Part shown: positions 23,849-31,365 of the stretch, piece after piece
How positions within the stretch are numbered: the stretch's first letter is position 1
Layout: each line of letters opens with the position of its first letter
NCBI RefSeq assembly: GCF_052076145.1
Contig: NZ_CP197246.1
Location: 5,022,001 to 5,086,000, forward strand
Reading direction: 5' to 3'
Length of the DNA stretch: 64,000 nt
DNA from: Kitasatospora sp052076145
GTDB lineage: Bacteria; Actinomycetota; Actinomycetes; Streptomycetales; Streptomycetaceae
Program-made: the position numbers and the translations under genes
The notes under the pieces: model-generated
Told to the model about the DNA's origin: nothing
What the model saw: only the letters and a program-made list of their open reading frames with translations
The model's database searches: none

Positions 23849-24337
23849 GGCGCTCCAGCCCCCTCGGTGGTGTGGTGTGGTGGTGCCGCACTGCTCGCCA
23901 AGATCGAATCTACTGGGTGGACCGTTCCCGTTGTGACAAGTTCACCATCCGACGCTATGTCGACATGGCAATTTGGCGTGATGCATTCGATCACGAAGCG
24001 TGGCACCCGTCGACCCCTCTGGGAAGGGGGCCTGAGTAACGGTGGCTTGTTGTTGTACGACCCACCCGAGACCCTCCCGGCACGCTGCGCCCTGCCGAGT
24101 GGTCTGGGCTGCAGCTTTCCCCAACGTGGTGCTTCCGAAGCGAGATTGACCGAAAATGAGCGGTTCGCGGGAGGGCGCGCGAGGTAGCGTCGTGCGCCTC
24201 TGTGAGCCCCCGCAGCGCGGTGCGCAGGCCCTCAGGGCCCTCCTGGCCGACTTCGACCCACCCGGCGCGCTGCCCTGCACAGCCGACTCGAACAGGCCAC
24301 CGCGCGGCAGCCCGGCCGTCCACCCCGAGCCCTGCCG
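23849..24337. other. 489-base intergenic region upstream of adpA
   Basis: It lies between the adpA start and the HAD-hydrolase stop, both on the minus strand. The segment about 23900-24000 is A/T-rich for this genome and includes CCGTTGTGACAAGTTCACC and a minus-strand -10-like TAGATT (23907-23912). It most likely holds the adpA promoter(s). Streptomycete adpA genes typically have a long upstream control region. No coding sequence is convincing here, although one minus-strand frame around 24180-24290 has protein-like codon use. Confidence 0.4.
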
Positions 24338-25117
24338 TCAAGGGGAGACGGCCCGGAGGCCGCTGATCGGTGCGATGGAGGACGCGCCCGCGGCGGCGGA
24401 GCCGGCGGTGGCCTGCGCGCGCTCCCGGGCACGCGCGCCCGGCGCGCTGCGTGCGGACAGCACCAGACCGACGGCCTCCGGCAGCCCCGCCGCGCTCAGC
24501 GTCGGCCGGTACCCGGGCTCGGCCCAGGGGCGGCCGTGGTGGAGCCAGACGCTGCGCAGACCGGTCACCTCCGCTCCGGCGATGTCGGCGGGGGCGTAGT
24601 CGCCGACCATCCAGGTGTGCGAGGTCCAGTCGCGCGTGAGCGGGACTCCGCAGCGCTGTGCGGCGATCTCGAAGATCAGCGGGTCGGGCTTGAGGCAGCC
24701 CGCCTCCTCCGAGATGACCCAGCCGTCGACCAGCGGGACGAGGCCGGTGCGGCGGATCTTCTCCAGCTGGGGGCGGGTGTTCCCGTTGCTGACGATGCCG
24801 ATGGTCCAGCCGGCGGCCCGTGCCGCGTGGAGTGCCGCAACGTGTGCCGACGGGCACTGGATGTGCGAGTTGATCCCTCGCCGGTAGTGGGCGAGCAGGA
24901 AGTCGAGGGAGTGGTCGAGGCCGTACCGGCGCTTCGCGGCACCCAGCACGGTGCTGCGCGGAACGTAGCCGCCGCCGTCGATCGCGGCGAACCAGTGCAG
25001 GTCGTCGGACGGCAGTCGGTGGTCGTCCAGGAAGTCCTGTGCCCAGCCGAGGAAGGCGGCGTCCCGGGGGAGGAGGGTGTTGTCGAGGTCGAGCAGGAGC
25101 AGCGGCATGCGCTGCAT
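24338..25117 (-). CDS. HAD-family hydrolase
   Basis: A 259-residue phosphohydrolase-like protein. HAD motif I is LLLDLDNTLL with nucleophile D10 and acid D12. Motif II is IGIVSNGNT, with the following K in the LEKIRRTGL segment or in CLKPDP. Motif IV is WMVGDYAPADIAGA. A helical cap follows motif I (type C1). This matches the YjjG/HAD-IA-like group of small-molecule phosphatases; the substrate is unknown. The C-terminal 30 residues are Ala/Arg-rich and dispensable-looking. The start could be 25117 (MQRMPLL) or 25108 (MPLL), and neither has a clear ribosome site. It is upstream of adpA on the same strand but separated by 489 bases, so probably independent. Confidence 0.88.
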   Translation of the reverse strand: MQRMPLLLLDLDNTLLPRDAAFLGWAQDFLDDHRLPSDDLHWFAAIDGGGYVPRSTVLGAAKRRYGLDHSLDFLLAHYRRGINSHIQCPSAHVAALHAARAAGWTIGIVSNGNTRPQLEKIRRTGLVPLVDGWVISEEAGCLKPDPLIFEIAAQRCGVPLTRDWTSHTWMVGDYAPADIAGAEVTGLRSVWLHHGRPWAEPGYRPTLSAAGLPEAVGLVLSARSAPGARARERAQATAGSAAAGASSIAPISGLRAVSP

Positions 25118-25875
25118 GGTGCCAGCGGCCGAGCCTATGCATCAGGCATTTGCCAGCTCACGGCCCGAACTGTGGGAAGTGGCCGAAACCGGTGCATCAC
25201 GGATGGTGCGGGATGTTGTCGGATACAGCGGACGCGGCGGATCGGGGCAGGTGGACGGGTAGGGAGCTGGGTGACTCGGTGGTGCAGGCGCGTACTGGAG
25301 GGGTGCGCTGTCAGCCGTGTGAGAGATGGTGCGAAAGGTGCTGGTGTGACGGGAGCGGCTGATCGATGACAGTCGGATCACGTTGTGTGGTTGCCCTGTT
25401 GCGCAGATGGGTCTCCTCGGTCAAGCTCCAGGGAACCTCCTCGATCGGGCGAGCGCACTCCGCCTGCGGGAGGGGCGTGAACAGCGCGGCGCACGCATCC
25501 CCCGTTAGCGGGATAGTGGCCGTTTTTGGGCTTCACTGCTGGGCGGGGCCCTGCCCTCGTCGTACTCTGAAAGGAACAGGTCACATCGGTGGTGCTCGGC
25601 GAAGACCGGCTCGGTGTCGTGGGTAGACCTGTTGCCTGGGCAGCCTTGTCCTTCCCTGTCGGCCCATCTCACTCGAAGAGCTTTGAGCCATGGCTGGTTT
25701 TGAGCCCCCCAGGTCGGTCGGCGCAGATGCTGCCGGACCGGTCGAAGCGTTTCCCCTTGCCGTCCCGCGCGACCGTCGGCCTGCTGCCGCGTTCGGTCGG
25801 GACGTGGTGCGTCGTGGCTGGCCCAGGCCACGACAGCGGAGAGGGGAGCACGGGGACGAGCGCACGGAGGGTGCG
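25118..25875. other. 758-base gap without a supported gene
   Basis: Codon bias typical of this genome breaks down in all frames here. One short plus-strand frame (25137-25262) encodes ELWEVAETGASRMVRDVVGYSGRG, faintly like the beginning of AraC-type regulators, and then stops; it could be a decayed remnant. At 25575-25582 and 25626-25633 an 8-base inverted repeat (AACAGGTC...GACCTGTT) encloses 43 bases containing a further small hairpin. The promoter of the universal stress gene must lie at the right end. Confidence 0.4.
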
Positions 25876-26412
25876 GTGACGGACGGTACGGGATCGGCGG
25901 TCGGCCGGTCCGGCGGGGCGGGCGGGATCGGTGGGACGGGCGGAGCCGGTGATCCGGTGCTCGAAGGCCAGGCCGTGCGGTCCTGCGACCCGGTGTTCCA
26001 GCACGGCGTGGTGGTCGGCTTCGACGGCTCGCTGTCGAGCGAACGGGCCCTGGCCTACGCGGTCGGGATGGCCCGCCGCTCCCACTGCGGGCTGGTGATC
26101 GTGCACGTCGCGAACCGGCTGCCCACGACGGTCTGGGCCGGGTGCGAACCACCCGTCTTCGTCGACCTCCCCGACCACCGGACCGAGATCCTCGGCCTGG
26201 AACTGGCCTGCGCCGACTACCTGTCGGGAGTGCCGTGGATCCTGGTCGAGCGCGGCGGGGACATCTGCCACGAGATCGAGGAGGTCGGCCGGGAGTACGC
26301 CGCCGACGCCATCGTGGTCGGGAGCACCCACGGCATCCTCGGCAAGCTCTTCGGGTCGGTCTCCGGCCGACTCGCCCGCCGGGCCAACCGGCCGGTCATC
26401 GTCATCCCCTGA
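25876..26412 (+). CDS. Universal stress protein (UspA family)
   Basis: A 178-residue protein. An acidic/Gly-rich leader of about 40 residues precedes a single Usp domain: HGVVVGFDGSLSSERALAYAVGMARRSHCGLVIVHVANRL (first strand and nucleotide contact), and at the C-terminus AADAIVVGSTHGILGKLFGSVSGRLARRANRPVIVIP. The latter corresponds to the ATP-binding G-x2-G-x9-G-S/T loop. Such proteins are cytosolic, often ATP-binding, and induced by stress or hypoxia in actinobacteria. The GTG at 25876 is supported by GGAGG 6 bases upstream; the longer open frame upstream has poor codon use. It is a single-gene unit. Confidence 0.85.
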   Translation: MTDGTGSAVGRSGGAGGIGGTGGAGDPVLEGQAVRSCDPVFQHGVVVGFDGSLSSERALAYAVGMARRSHCGLVIVHVANRLPTTVWAGCEPPVFVDLPDHRTEILGLELACADYLSGVPWILVERGGDICHEIEEVGREYAADAIVVGSTHGILGKLFGSVSGRLARRANRPVIVIP

Positions 26413-26432
26413 CATCGGCTGAGCTGATCGAG

Positions 26433-26451
26433 TCATCATTTCCACTGATGA
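26433..26451. promoter_or_regulatory. Inverted repeat downstream of usp
   Basis: TCATCA-TTTCCAC-TGATGA lies in the 86-base gap between the universal stress gene and the surface-protein gene. It could be a weak terminator for the first or an operator for the second. The stem is only 6 bp. Confidence 0.3.
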
Positions 26452-26498
26452 TCAGTCATGCCGATTGGCGGGTGGGTGCATCCGGTGATGAATGAAAT

Positions 26499-28187
26499 GT
26501 GCGCATTCAACATTCCACCGGACTGACCAGTCGGACCGCCGACGCACTGCAGGCTCCCGGGCGGCCACTGGCCGCTGTACTGCTCGTGCCCCTGGTAGTG
26601 CCGCTGCTGGTGCCGTTCCTGGTCGGCGCGGCGGCCGGAGGCGCACAGGCGCCGCAGGCGTCGCCCGGCGGAGAGCACCGTGGTGGCGAAGCCCGCGACG
26701 CACTGGTGCTGACGGTGCGGACCAACTCGGTCGCGGGAGTGGACGTCCGGGTACGAGCGGGCGAGCCGGTGCTGCGCACGTACCGCCTGGTGAACCGGGC
26801 GGAGTACGGGCTGGCCGCGACCTTGACCGACTCGCAGGTGGCGGGCGGGGTGGTGGCATGCGGCCGGAGCGGGCCGGTCACGGTGCCCGCGCTGGGCACG
26901 GTCGATTGCGCGGTGCGGATCACGGCGGCTCCAGGCGTTCGAACGGGGTCGGCAGCGGTTGATGCGGTGGCTCCGGCGGGGCTCCCCAGGGCTGTGGCAT
27001 CGGAGCAGGTCGGGTATCACGGAGTGACCGCCGGGCTGGCGCTCTCTCGGGTCGGAGTGGTGTCCGGGAGCGGTGTCGGGCGGCGTACCAGGGCGATGGC
27101 GGAGGACAGTGCCGTCCCCGTCCCCGACGCGGGTGTCGGCAGGGCAGGGTCGGCGCACCGGGCGGGCGGATCGATGGAGGCCCGCTACCGGGTCGAGGCC
27201 GTCGGAGAGGTACCCGTCGGCAGAGTGAGCGTCGTCGACGACCTTCCCGGCCTCGGGGCCGCCTCCTGCCCGGGGCTGGCGGGTGGGCAACTCCTGGTGC
27301 CCGGCCACCCGGCCGACTGCGCCGCAGCCGGCTCGGCCAAGGCCGGGCGTCAGCAGGGGACGGCTCACGCGGTGGGCTTCGCGGACGACGCGGTGGTCGG
27401 GGAGGACGGCCACCGCCTTCCGGGGCGCCGGCTGAGCGCTGACGCCCCGGGCAGCTACGACGGCGCTGTCCCCGGATCCGGCGGTGGAGGTACCGGCACC
27501 GGTGGGAGTAGTGGTGGGAACGGTGGGAGTGGCAGCGGTAGCGGAGGCAGCGGCGCTGGGGCCGGCTCGGGGCAGGGGCAGGGGCAGGGGCAGGGGCAGG
27601 GAGCGGGTCCGGGGGCGGGCCAAGCGCAAGCACAGGGCCAGGGCCCGGCGCAGGACAAGGCGTCGGCAACCGGGCAGGCGTCGAGCGTCGTGGTTCCCTA
27701 CCGCCCGGGTGCTGGACCGGCTCCGCTGCCTGGTGGCCCGTTCGCTGCTGTCCCGCCGGGCGGACTGCCTGGCGGACTACCCGCCGGACTGCCTGGCAAC
27801 TCGACCGCAGCCCAGGGTGGAGCGGCAGCCGTACGCGCCGGGCTCGCTGCAGCCGTCGCATCTGCGGCCGGGGCTGTGCTTCCCGGGGGAGCGGCGGGGG
27901 TCTCGGGTGCCGGTGCGGGCACGAATCCGGCAGCCGGCCGGACTCCCGTGCCAGGGCAGAGTGCCGGCCCGGCGGCAGGCGCCAGTGCTCGGGCGGCGAG
28001 CGCGGCGCCGACCGGTGCGGTAGCGCGTGCGGGTGGGATGCCCGCCGTCGAGGGGTCTCCTTTCGGAAGCGATGACGAGGACACCTGGGGCGCGGACGAG
28101 GTGATGCTCATGCTGCTGGCGATTCTCCTTCCGGTGCTGTGCGTGCTGGCAGCGGCCTTCACCGTCCGCCCGCGCACGCCGAACTGA
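26499..28187 (+). CDS. Exported, C-terminally anchored surface protein with Gly/Gln-rich low complexity
   Basis: A 562-residue protein of no named family. The N-terminus has a long hydrophobic signal (AAVLLVPLVVPLLVPFLVGAAAGG, about 25-48). Residues about 65-320 form two immunoglobulin-like beta regions with paired cysteines (VVACGRSG...VDCAVRI; SCPGLAG...ADCAAAG), as in DUF11-type repeat domains. Residues about 325-400 are Gly/Ser/Gln repeats, including a GQGQGQGQ run. There is then an Ala/Gly/Pro region, and a C-terminal transmembrane helix (EVMLMLLAILLPVLCVLAAAF) with a short basic tail. It is probably displayed on the outer face of the membrane. The DUF4239 gene follows 50 bases later on the same strand. 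The GTG start lacks a clear ribosome site. Confidence 0.75.
   Translation: MRIQHSTGLTSRTADALQAPGRPLAAVLLVPLVVPLLVPFLVGAAAGGAQAPQASPGGEHRGGEARDALVLTVRTNSVAGVDVRVRAGEPVLRTYRLVNRAEYGLAATLTDSQVAGGVVACGRSGPVTVPALGTVDCAVRITAAPGVRTGSAAVDAVAPAGLPRAVASEQVGYHGVTAGLALSRVGVVSGSGVGRRTRAMAEDSAVPVPDAGVGRAGSAHRAGGSMEARYRVEAVGEVPVGRVSVVDDLPGLGAASCPGLAGGQLLVPGHPADCAAAGSAKAGRQQGTAHAVGFADDAVVGEDGHRLPGRRLSADAPGSYDGAVPGSGGGGTGTGGSSGGNGGSGSGSGGSGAGAGSGQGQGQGQGQGAGPGAGQAQAQGQGPAQDKASATGQASSVVVPYRPGAGPAPLPGGPFAAVPPGGLPGGLPAGLPGNSTAAQGGAAAVRAGLAAAVASAAGAVLPGGAAGVSGAGAGTNPAAGRTPVPGQSAGPAAGASARAASAAPTGAVARAGGMPAVEGSPFGSDDEDTWGADEVMLMLLAILLPVLCVLAAAFTVRPRTPN
27571..27601. repeat. GGGGCA hexanucleotide tract
   Basis: Five successive AGGGGC/GGGGCA units encode the Gly-Gln run of the surface protein. 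This in-frame hexamer repeat could change in number by slippage without a frameshift. Confidence 0.7.
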
Positions 28188-28237
28188 CGGTCAGTCGGGT
28201 GGAGGCGAGGAACCGCAGAGGATGAGGAGCAGCGACG

Positions 28238-29062
28238 GTGTGGAAAATCGGATTGGTGGCGCTCGCCGGTGGCCTGTTGGCCTTGGCCATCGGCATCGTG
28301 CTCGGCCGGAGCAGGGGATCGCGGGACGGCAGCACCTCGCCGCAGGCTCTGGCGTTCGCGGGTGCGGCAGTGCTCGGCTTCTTCGCGCTGTTCACCGGCT
28401 TCAGCATCGCCGGGGCCTGGCAGCAGATGAACTCCGCACGCCAGCACACCTATGAGGAATCCCGGGCCCTCACAGAGGTGTACTGGTCGACAAGGGATCT
28501 ACCGGAGGCGGGGCGGACCGTGCTGCGGGACCACCTGCGGGGCTACACCCGGCTGGTGGTGGACGAGGAGTGGTCGGAGATGGCACGGGGGCGCGGAAGT
28601 GTCACGGCCTGGGAGGCGATCGACCGGGCCCGGTCGACTGCCGATGCTGTTCACGTGGAGATGCCGGCAGAGGTCACTGCGAAGAGCGACGTGCTGCGGA
28701 ATCTGACGGATGTCTACGCGAAGCGGAATTCTCGTCTCGCGGACATCAGGGCAGTGGTGCCGGGTATTGCCCTGGGCGGCCTTCTGGTGGGGGCGGTGTT
28801 CGTCGTCGCGACGCCACCGATGATCGGGCTGACGGCGAATGTCCGTAATCTGATGCTGATGGCCTTTGTCGGCGCCTCCGTTGCTTTCGGGGTGAGTCTT
28901 GTCGTCGAGTTCAGTGGTCCTTTCTCGGGAGTGGTGAAAGTGGATCCGACCGCATTCCAGTTGGCTCTGGTCCGGTACGACCAGATCGACTCCGGCGCGG
29001 GCGCTGCCGGCACTGCGAGCACTGCCGGCACCGGGGGTGTCGCAGGCTCGCCGGTCCACTGA
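28238..29062 (+). CDS. DUF4239 membrane protein (bestrophin-like topology)
   Basis: A 274-residue integral membrane protein. It has two N-terminal transmembrane helices (IGLVALAGGLLALAIGIVLG and LAFAGAAVLGFFALFTGFSIAG), then the characteristic soluble helical segment ARQHTYEESRALTEVYWSTRDLP...LRGYTRLVVDEEW (about 70-115). Two further C-terminal helices follow (VPGIALGGLLVGAVFVVAT and LMLMAFVGASVAFGVSLVVEF), with DPTAFQ near the end. This is the DUF4239 pattern, which is distantly compared to bestrophin channels; its function is unknown. GTG start. It is probably co-transcribed with the surface protein just upstream. Confidence 0.85.
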   Translation: MWKIGLVALAGGLLALAIGIVLGRSRGSRDGSTSPQALAFAGAAVLGFFALFTGFSIAGAWQQMNSARQHTYEESRALTEVYWSTRDLPEAGRTVLRDHLRGYTRLVVDEEWSEMARGRGSVTAWEAIDRARSTADAVHVEMPAEVTAKSDVLRNLTDVYAKRNSRLADIRAVVPGIALGGLLVGAVFVVATPPMIGLTANVRNLMLMAFVGASVAFGVSLVVEFSGPFSGVVKVDPTAFQLALVRYDQIDSGAGAAGTASTAGTGGVAGSPVH

Positions 29063-29092
29063 TGCCGGACCGGCGGCGCCCGCGATCGGTGC

Positions 29093-30286
29093 TCAGGAGG
29101 AGGTGATGCCCAGCTCCCGGGCGATCAGCATCCGCTGGACCTCGGACGTGCCCTCGCCGATCTCGAGGATCTTGCAGTCGCGCCAGAACCGGGCGACGGG
29201 GAACTCGTTCATGAAGCCGTAGCCGCCGTGGATCTGGGTGGCCTCGCGGGCGTTGTCGACGGCCGCTTCGGAGGAGTAGAGCTTCGCGATGGCGGCCTCC
29301 TTCTTGAACGGTTCGGAGTGCAGCAGCCGGGAGGCGGCGTCCCGCCAGGCGATGCGGGAGATGTGTGCGCGCGTCTCCATGTCGGCCAGCTTGAACTGGA
29401 TGACCTGGTTGGCGCCGATGGTCCGCCCGAAAGCGCGGCGGTCATTGGCGTACTGGACGGACTGGTCGACGCAACCCTGGGACAGGCCGGTGGCCAGGGC
29501 TGCGATGGCGATGCGGCCCTCGTCGAGAATCCGCAGGAACTGGGCGTATCCGCGACCGCGCTCTCCGAGGAGGTTGGCGGCGGGGACACGGCATTCGGTG
29601 AAGGACAGTTCACGGGTGTCGGATGCATTCCACCCGACCTTCGAGTACTTCTTCGACACCTGGAACCCCGGGGTTCCGGTAGGCACGATGATGGAGGAGA
29701 TCTCCCGCGTTGGCGAGACCTTTCCGCCGTCTTCACTCGAACGAGCGATCGGTTCCGTCAGTGCGGTGACGGTGACCAGGCCGGTGATGTCCGTACCCGA
29801 ATTGGTGATGAAGCACTTCGTGCCGTTGATGACCCACTCGTCGGTGGCCTCGTCGTAGCGCGCGGTGGTGCGGGTGGCCCCCGCGTCCGACCCGCCCTCG
29901 GGCTCGGTCAGGCCGAAGGCGCCGAGCATCTCGCCGGAGGTCAGCTTCGGCAGCCACTCCCGCTTCTGCTCCTCCGTCCCGAAGCGGTAGATCGGCATCG
30001 CGCCCAGCGACACCGCGGCTTCGAGGGTGATGGCGACCGACGAGTCGACGCGGGCCAGCTCCTCCAGCACCAGGCAGAGCGCGAAGTAGTCGCCGCCCAT
30101 GCCGCCGTACTCCTCCGGGAACGGCAGACCGAAGAGCCCCATCCGCCCCATCTCGCGGATGATCTCGTACGGGAACTCGCCCTGCTCGTAGAACTCGCCG
30201 ATCTTCGGTGCGACGAAGTCCTGGGCGAACTCGGCGACGGTGCGCCGCAGTTCCTCGTACTCGCGGTCCAAGCGGTGGTCGAGCAT
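29093..30286 (-). CDS. acdH: Acyl-CoA dehydrogenase (AcdH-like)
   Basis: A 397-residue FAD enzyme oxidising short or branched acyl-CoA esters to enoyl-CoA. Family segments visible: GEFPYEIIREMGRMGLFGLPFPEEYGG, LTEPEGGSDAGATRTTA (FAD contact), GTKCFITNSG, QVIQFKLADMETRAHISRIA, and YGFMNEFPVARFWRDCKILEIGEGTSEVQRMLIAREL. The catalytic base position of the SCAD/MCAD type is E378 in IGEGTSEVQ. It is the last gene of the accD1-accA1-hmgL-acdH cluster, in the same order as S. coelicolor SCO2776-2779. There AcdH supports leucine/valine catabolism and precursor supply. GAGGAG lies 6 bases before the ATG. It is separated from hmgL by 92 bases. Confidence 0.93.
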   Translation of the reverse strand: MLDHRLDREYEELRRTVAEFAQDFVAPKIGEFYEQGEFPYEIIREMGRMGLFGLPFPEEYGGMGGDYFALCLVLEELARVDSSVAITLEAAVSLGAMPIYRFGTEEQKREWLPKLTSGEMLGAFGLTEPEGGSDAGATRTTARYDEATDEWVINGTKCFITNSGTDITGLVTVTALTEPIARSSEDGGKVSPTREISSIIVPTGTPGFQVSKKYSKVGWNASDTRELSFTECRVPAANLLGERGRGYAQFLRILDEGRIAIAALATGLSQGCVDQSVQYANDRRAFGRTIGANQVIQFKLADMETRAHISRIAWRDAASRLLHSEPFKKEAAIAKLYSSEAAVDNAREATQIHGGYGFMNEFPVARFWRDCKILEIGEGTSEVQRMLIARELGITSS

Positions 30287-30378
30287 GGTGATCTCCTCGG
30301 TCGAGGCCCGCAGGGCCGATGCCGCAACGGGGAGGGAGTGCCGGGCGGGCCGGGGCGCCCGCCAGGTCGTGGCCGGTG

Positions 30379-31365
30379 TCAGGCGGAGGTGCCGACCAGG
30401 GCCTGGACGGCGCGGGACGGGCTGGGGCGGCCGAGTTGCCGGGCCATCCAGCCGCTGGTCGCGACCAGCGCGCGGAGGTCGACACCGGTGCTGATGCCGA
30501 GGCCGTGCAGCATCCAGACCAGGTCCTCGGTGGCGAGGTTGCCGGTGGCGCTCTTGGCGTACGGGCAGCCGCCGAGGCCGCCCGCGCTGGCGTCCACCGT
30601 GGTCACGCCGCAGCGCAGGGCGGCCAGGGTGTTGGCGAGCGCCTGGCCGTAGGTGTCGTGGAAGTGCACGGCGATCTGCTCGACGGGTACGCCTGCCCGG
30701 TCGAAGCCCTCCAGCAGTGCTGTGACCTGGCCGGGAGTCGCGACGCCGATGGTGTCGCCGAGGCTCAGCTCGGTGCAGCCGAGCTCCAGCAGCCGGACGC
30801 CGAAGTCGATCACCTGCGCGGCGGGGACGGGCCCCTCCCACGGGTCGCCGAAGCACATCGAGAGGTAGCTGCGGGTCGGGACGCCGGCGTCGGCCGCGCG
30901 CCGGACGACCGGGCGGAACATCTCCAGCACCTCGTCGGCCGAGCGGTTGAGGTTGCGCCGGGCGAAGGTCTCCGTGGCGCTGGCGAAGACCGCGATGTCG
31001 GTGACGCCATGCACCAGCGCCCGGTCGAGACCGCGCTCGTTCGGCACCAGCACGGGCAACCGGAGCCCCGGGTGCCGGTCGGGGAGCCCGCCGAGCCGGG
31101 GCATCAGCTCCTCGGCGTCGGCCAGCTGCGGCACCCACTTGGGGTGGACGAAGCTGGTCGCCTCGACGGTGCCGAGCCCGGCCGCCGCCAGCCTGGCGAT
31201 GAACTCGGCCTTCACCTCGACCGGGACGAGCGAGCTCTCGTTCTGCAGCCCGTCCCGGGGCCCGACCTCGTGAATCCTCACGTGAGCGGGCAGGCCCGGC
31301 GCGGTGACGGGTGCGGGAAGCCCCAGCTCCAGGGCGTCCGGCTCGTGCGACTGACCACTGCTCAT
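30379..31365 (-). CDS. hmgL: Hydroxymethylglutaryl-CoA lyase
   Basis: A 328-residue cytosolic TIM-barrel lyase splitting HMG-CoA into acetoacetate and acetyl-CoA, the last step of leucine breakdown. Key features: VRIHEVGPRDGLQNE (metal-binding Asp and the DGLQ motif), VEATSFVHPKWVPQLADAEE, HFHDTYGQALANTLAAL (HxH metal ligands), and the catalytic cysteine loop SAGGLGGCPYAKSATGNLATEDLVWML. The length agrees with bacterial enzymes, plus a short disordered N-terminus. The start ATG overlaps the stop of the biotin carboxylase gene (ATGA at 31362-31365), so translation is coupled. Confidence 0.95.
   Translation of the reverse strand: MSSGQSHEPDALELGLPAPVTAPGLPAHVRIHEVGPRDGLQNESSLVPVEVKAEFIARLAAAGLGTVEATSFVHPKWVPQLADAEELMPRLGGLPDRHPGLRLPVLVPNERGLDRALVHGVTDIAVFASATETFARRNLNRSADEVLEMFRPVVRRAADAGVPTRSYLSMCFGDPWEGPVPAAQVIDFGVRLLELGCTELSLGDTIGVATPGQVTALLEGFDRAGVPVEQIAVHFHDTYGQALANTLAALRCGVTTVDASAGGLGGCPYAKSATGNLATEDLVWMLHGLGISTGVDLRALVATSGWMARQLGRPSPSRAVQALVGTSA

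Noticed and set aside
23961..23980. AdpA self-binding site TGGCAATTTG upstream of adpA
   Set aside because: It departs from the AdpA consensus TGGCSNGWWY at two informative positions, so it is not listed as a site.
24156..24337. Additional small gene between adpA and the HAD hydrolase
   Set aside because: A minus-strand frame has some protein-like codon use, but no start with a ribosome site, no recognisable family and no clear end. Evidence is too thin.
25575..25633. Riboswitch or tRNA-like RNA
   Set aside because: The outer inverted repeat is 8 bp and the inner pairing is weak. No known riboswitch consensus or cloverleaf fits, so it is only mentioned as a possible structure.
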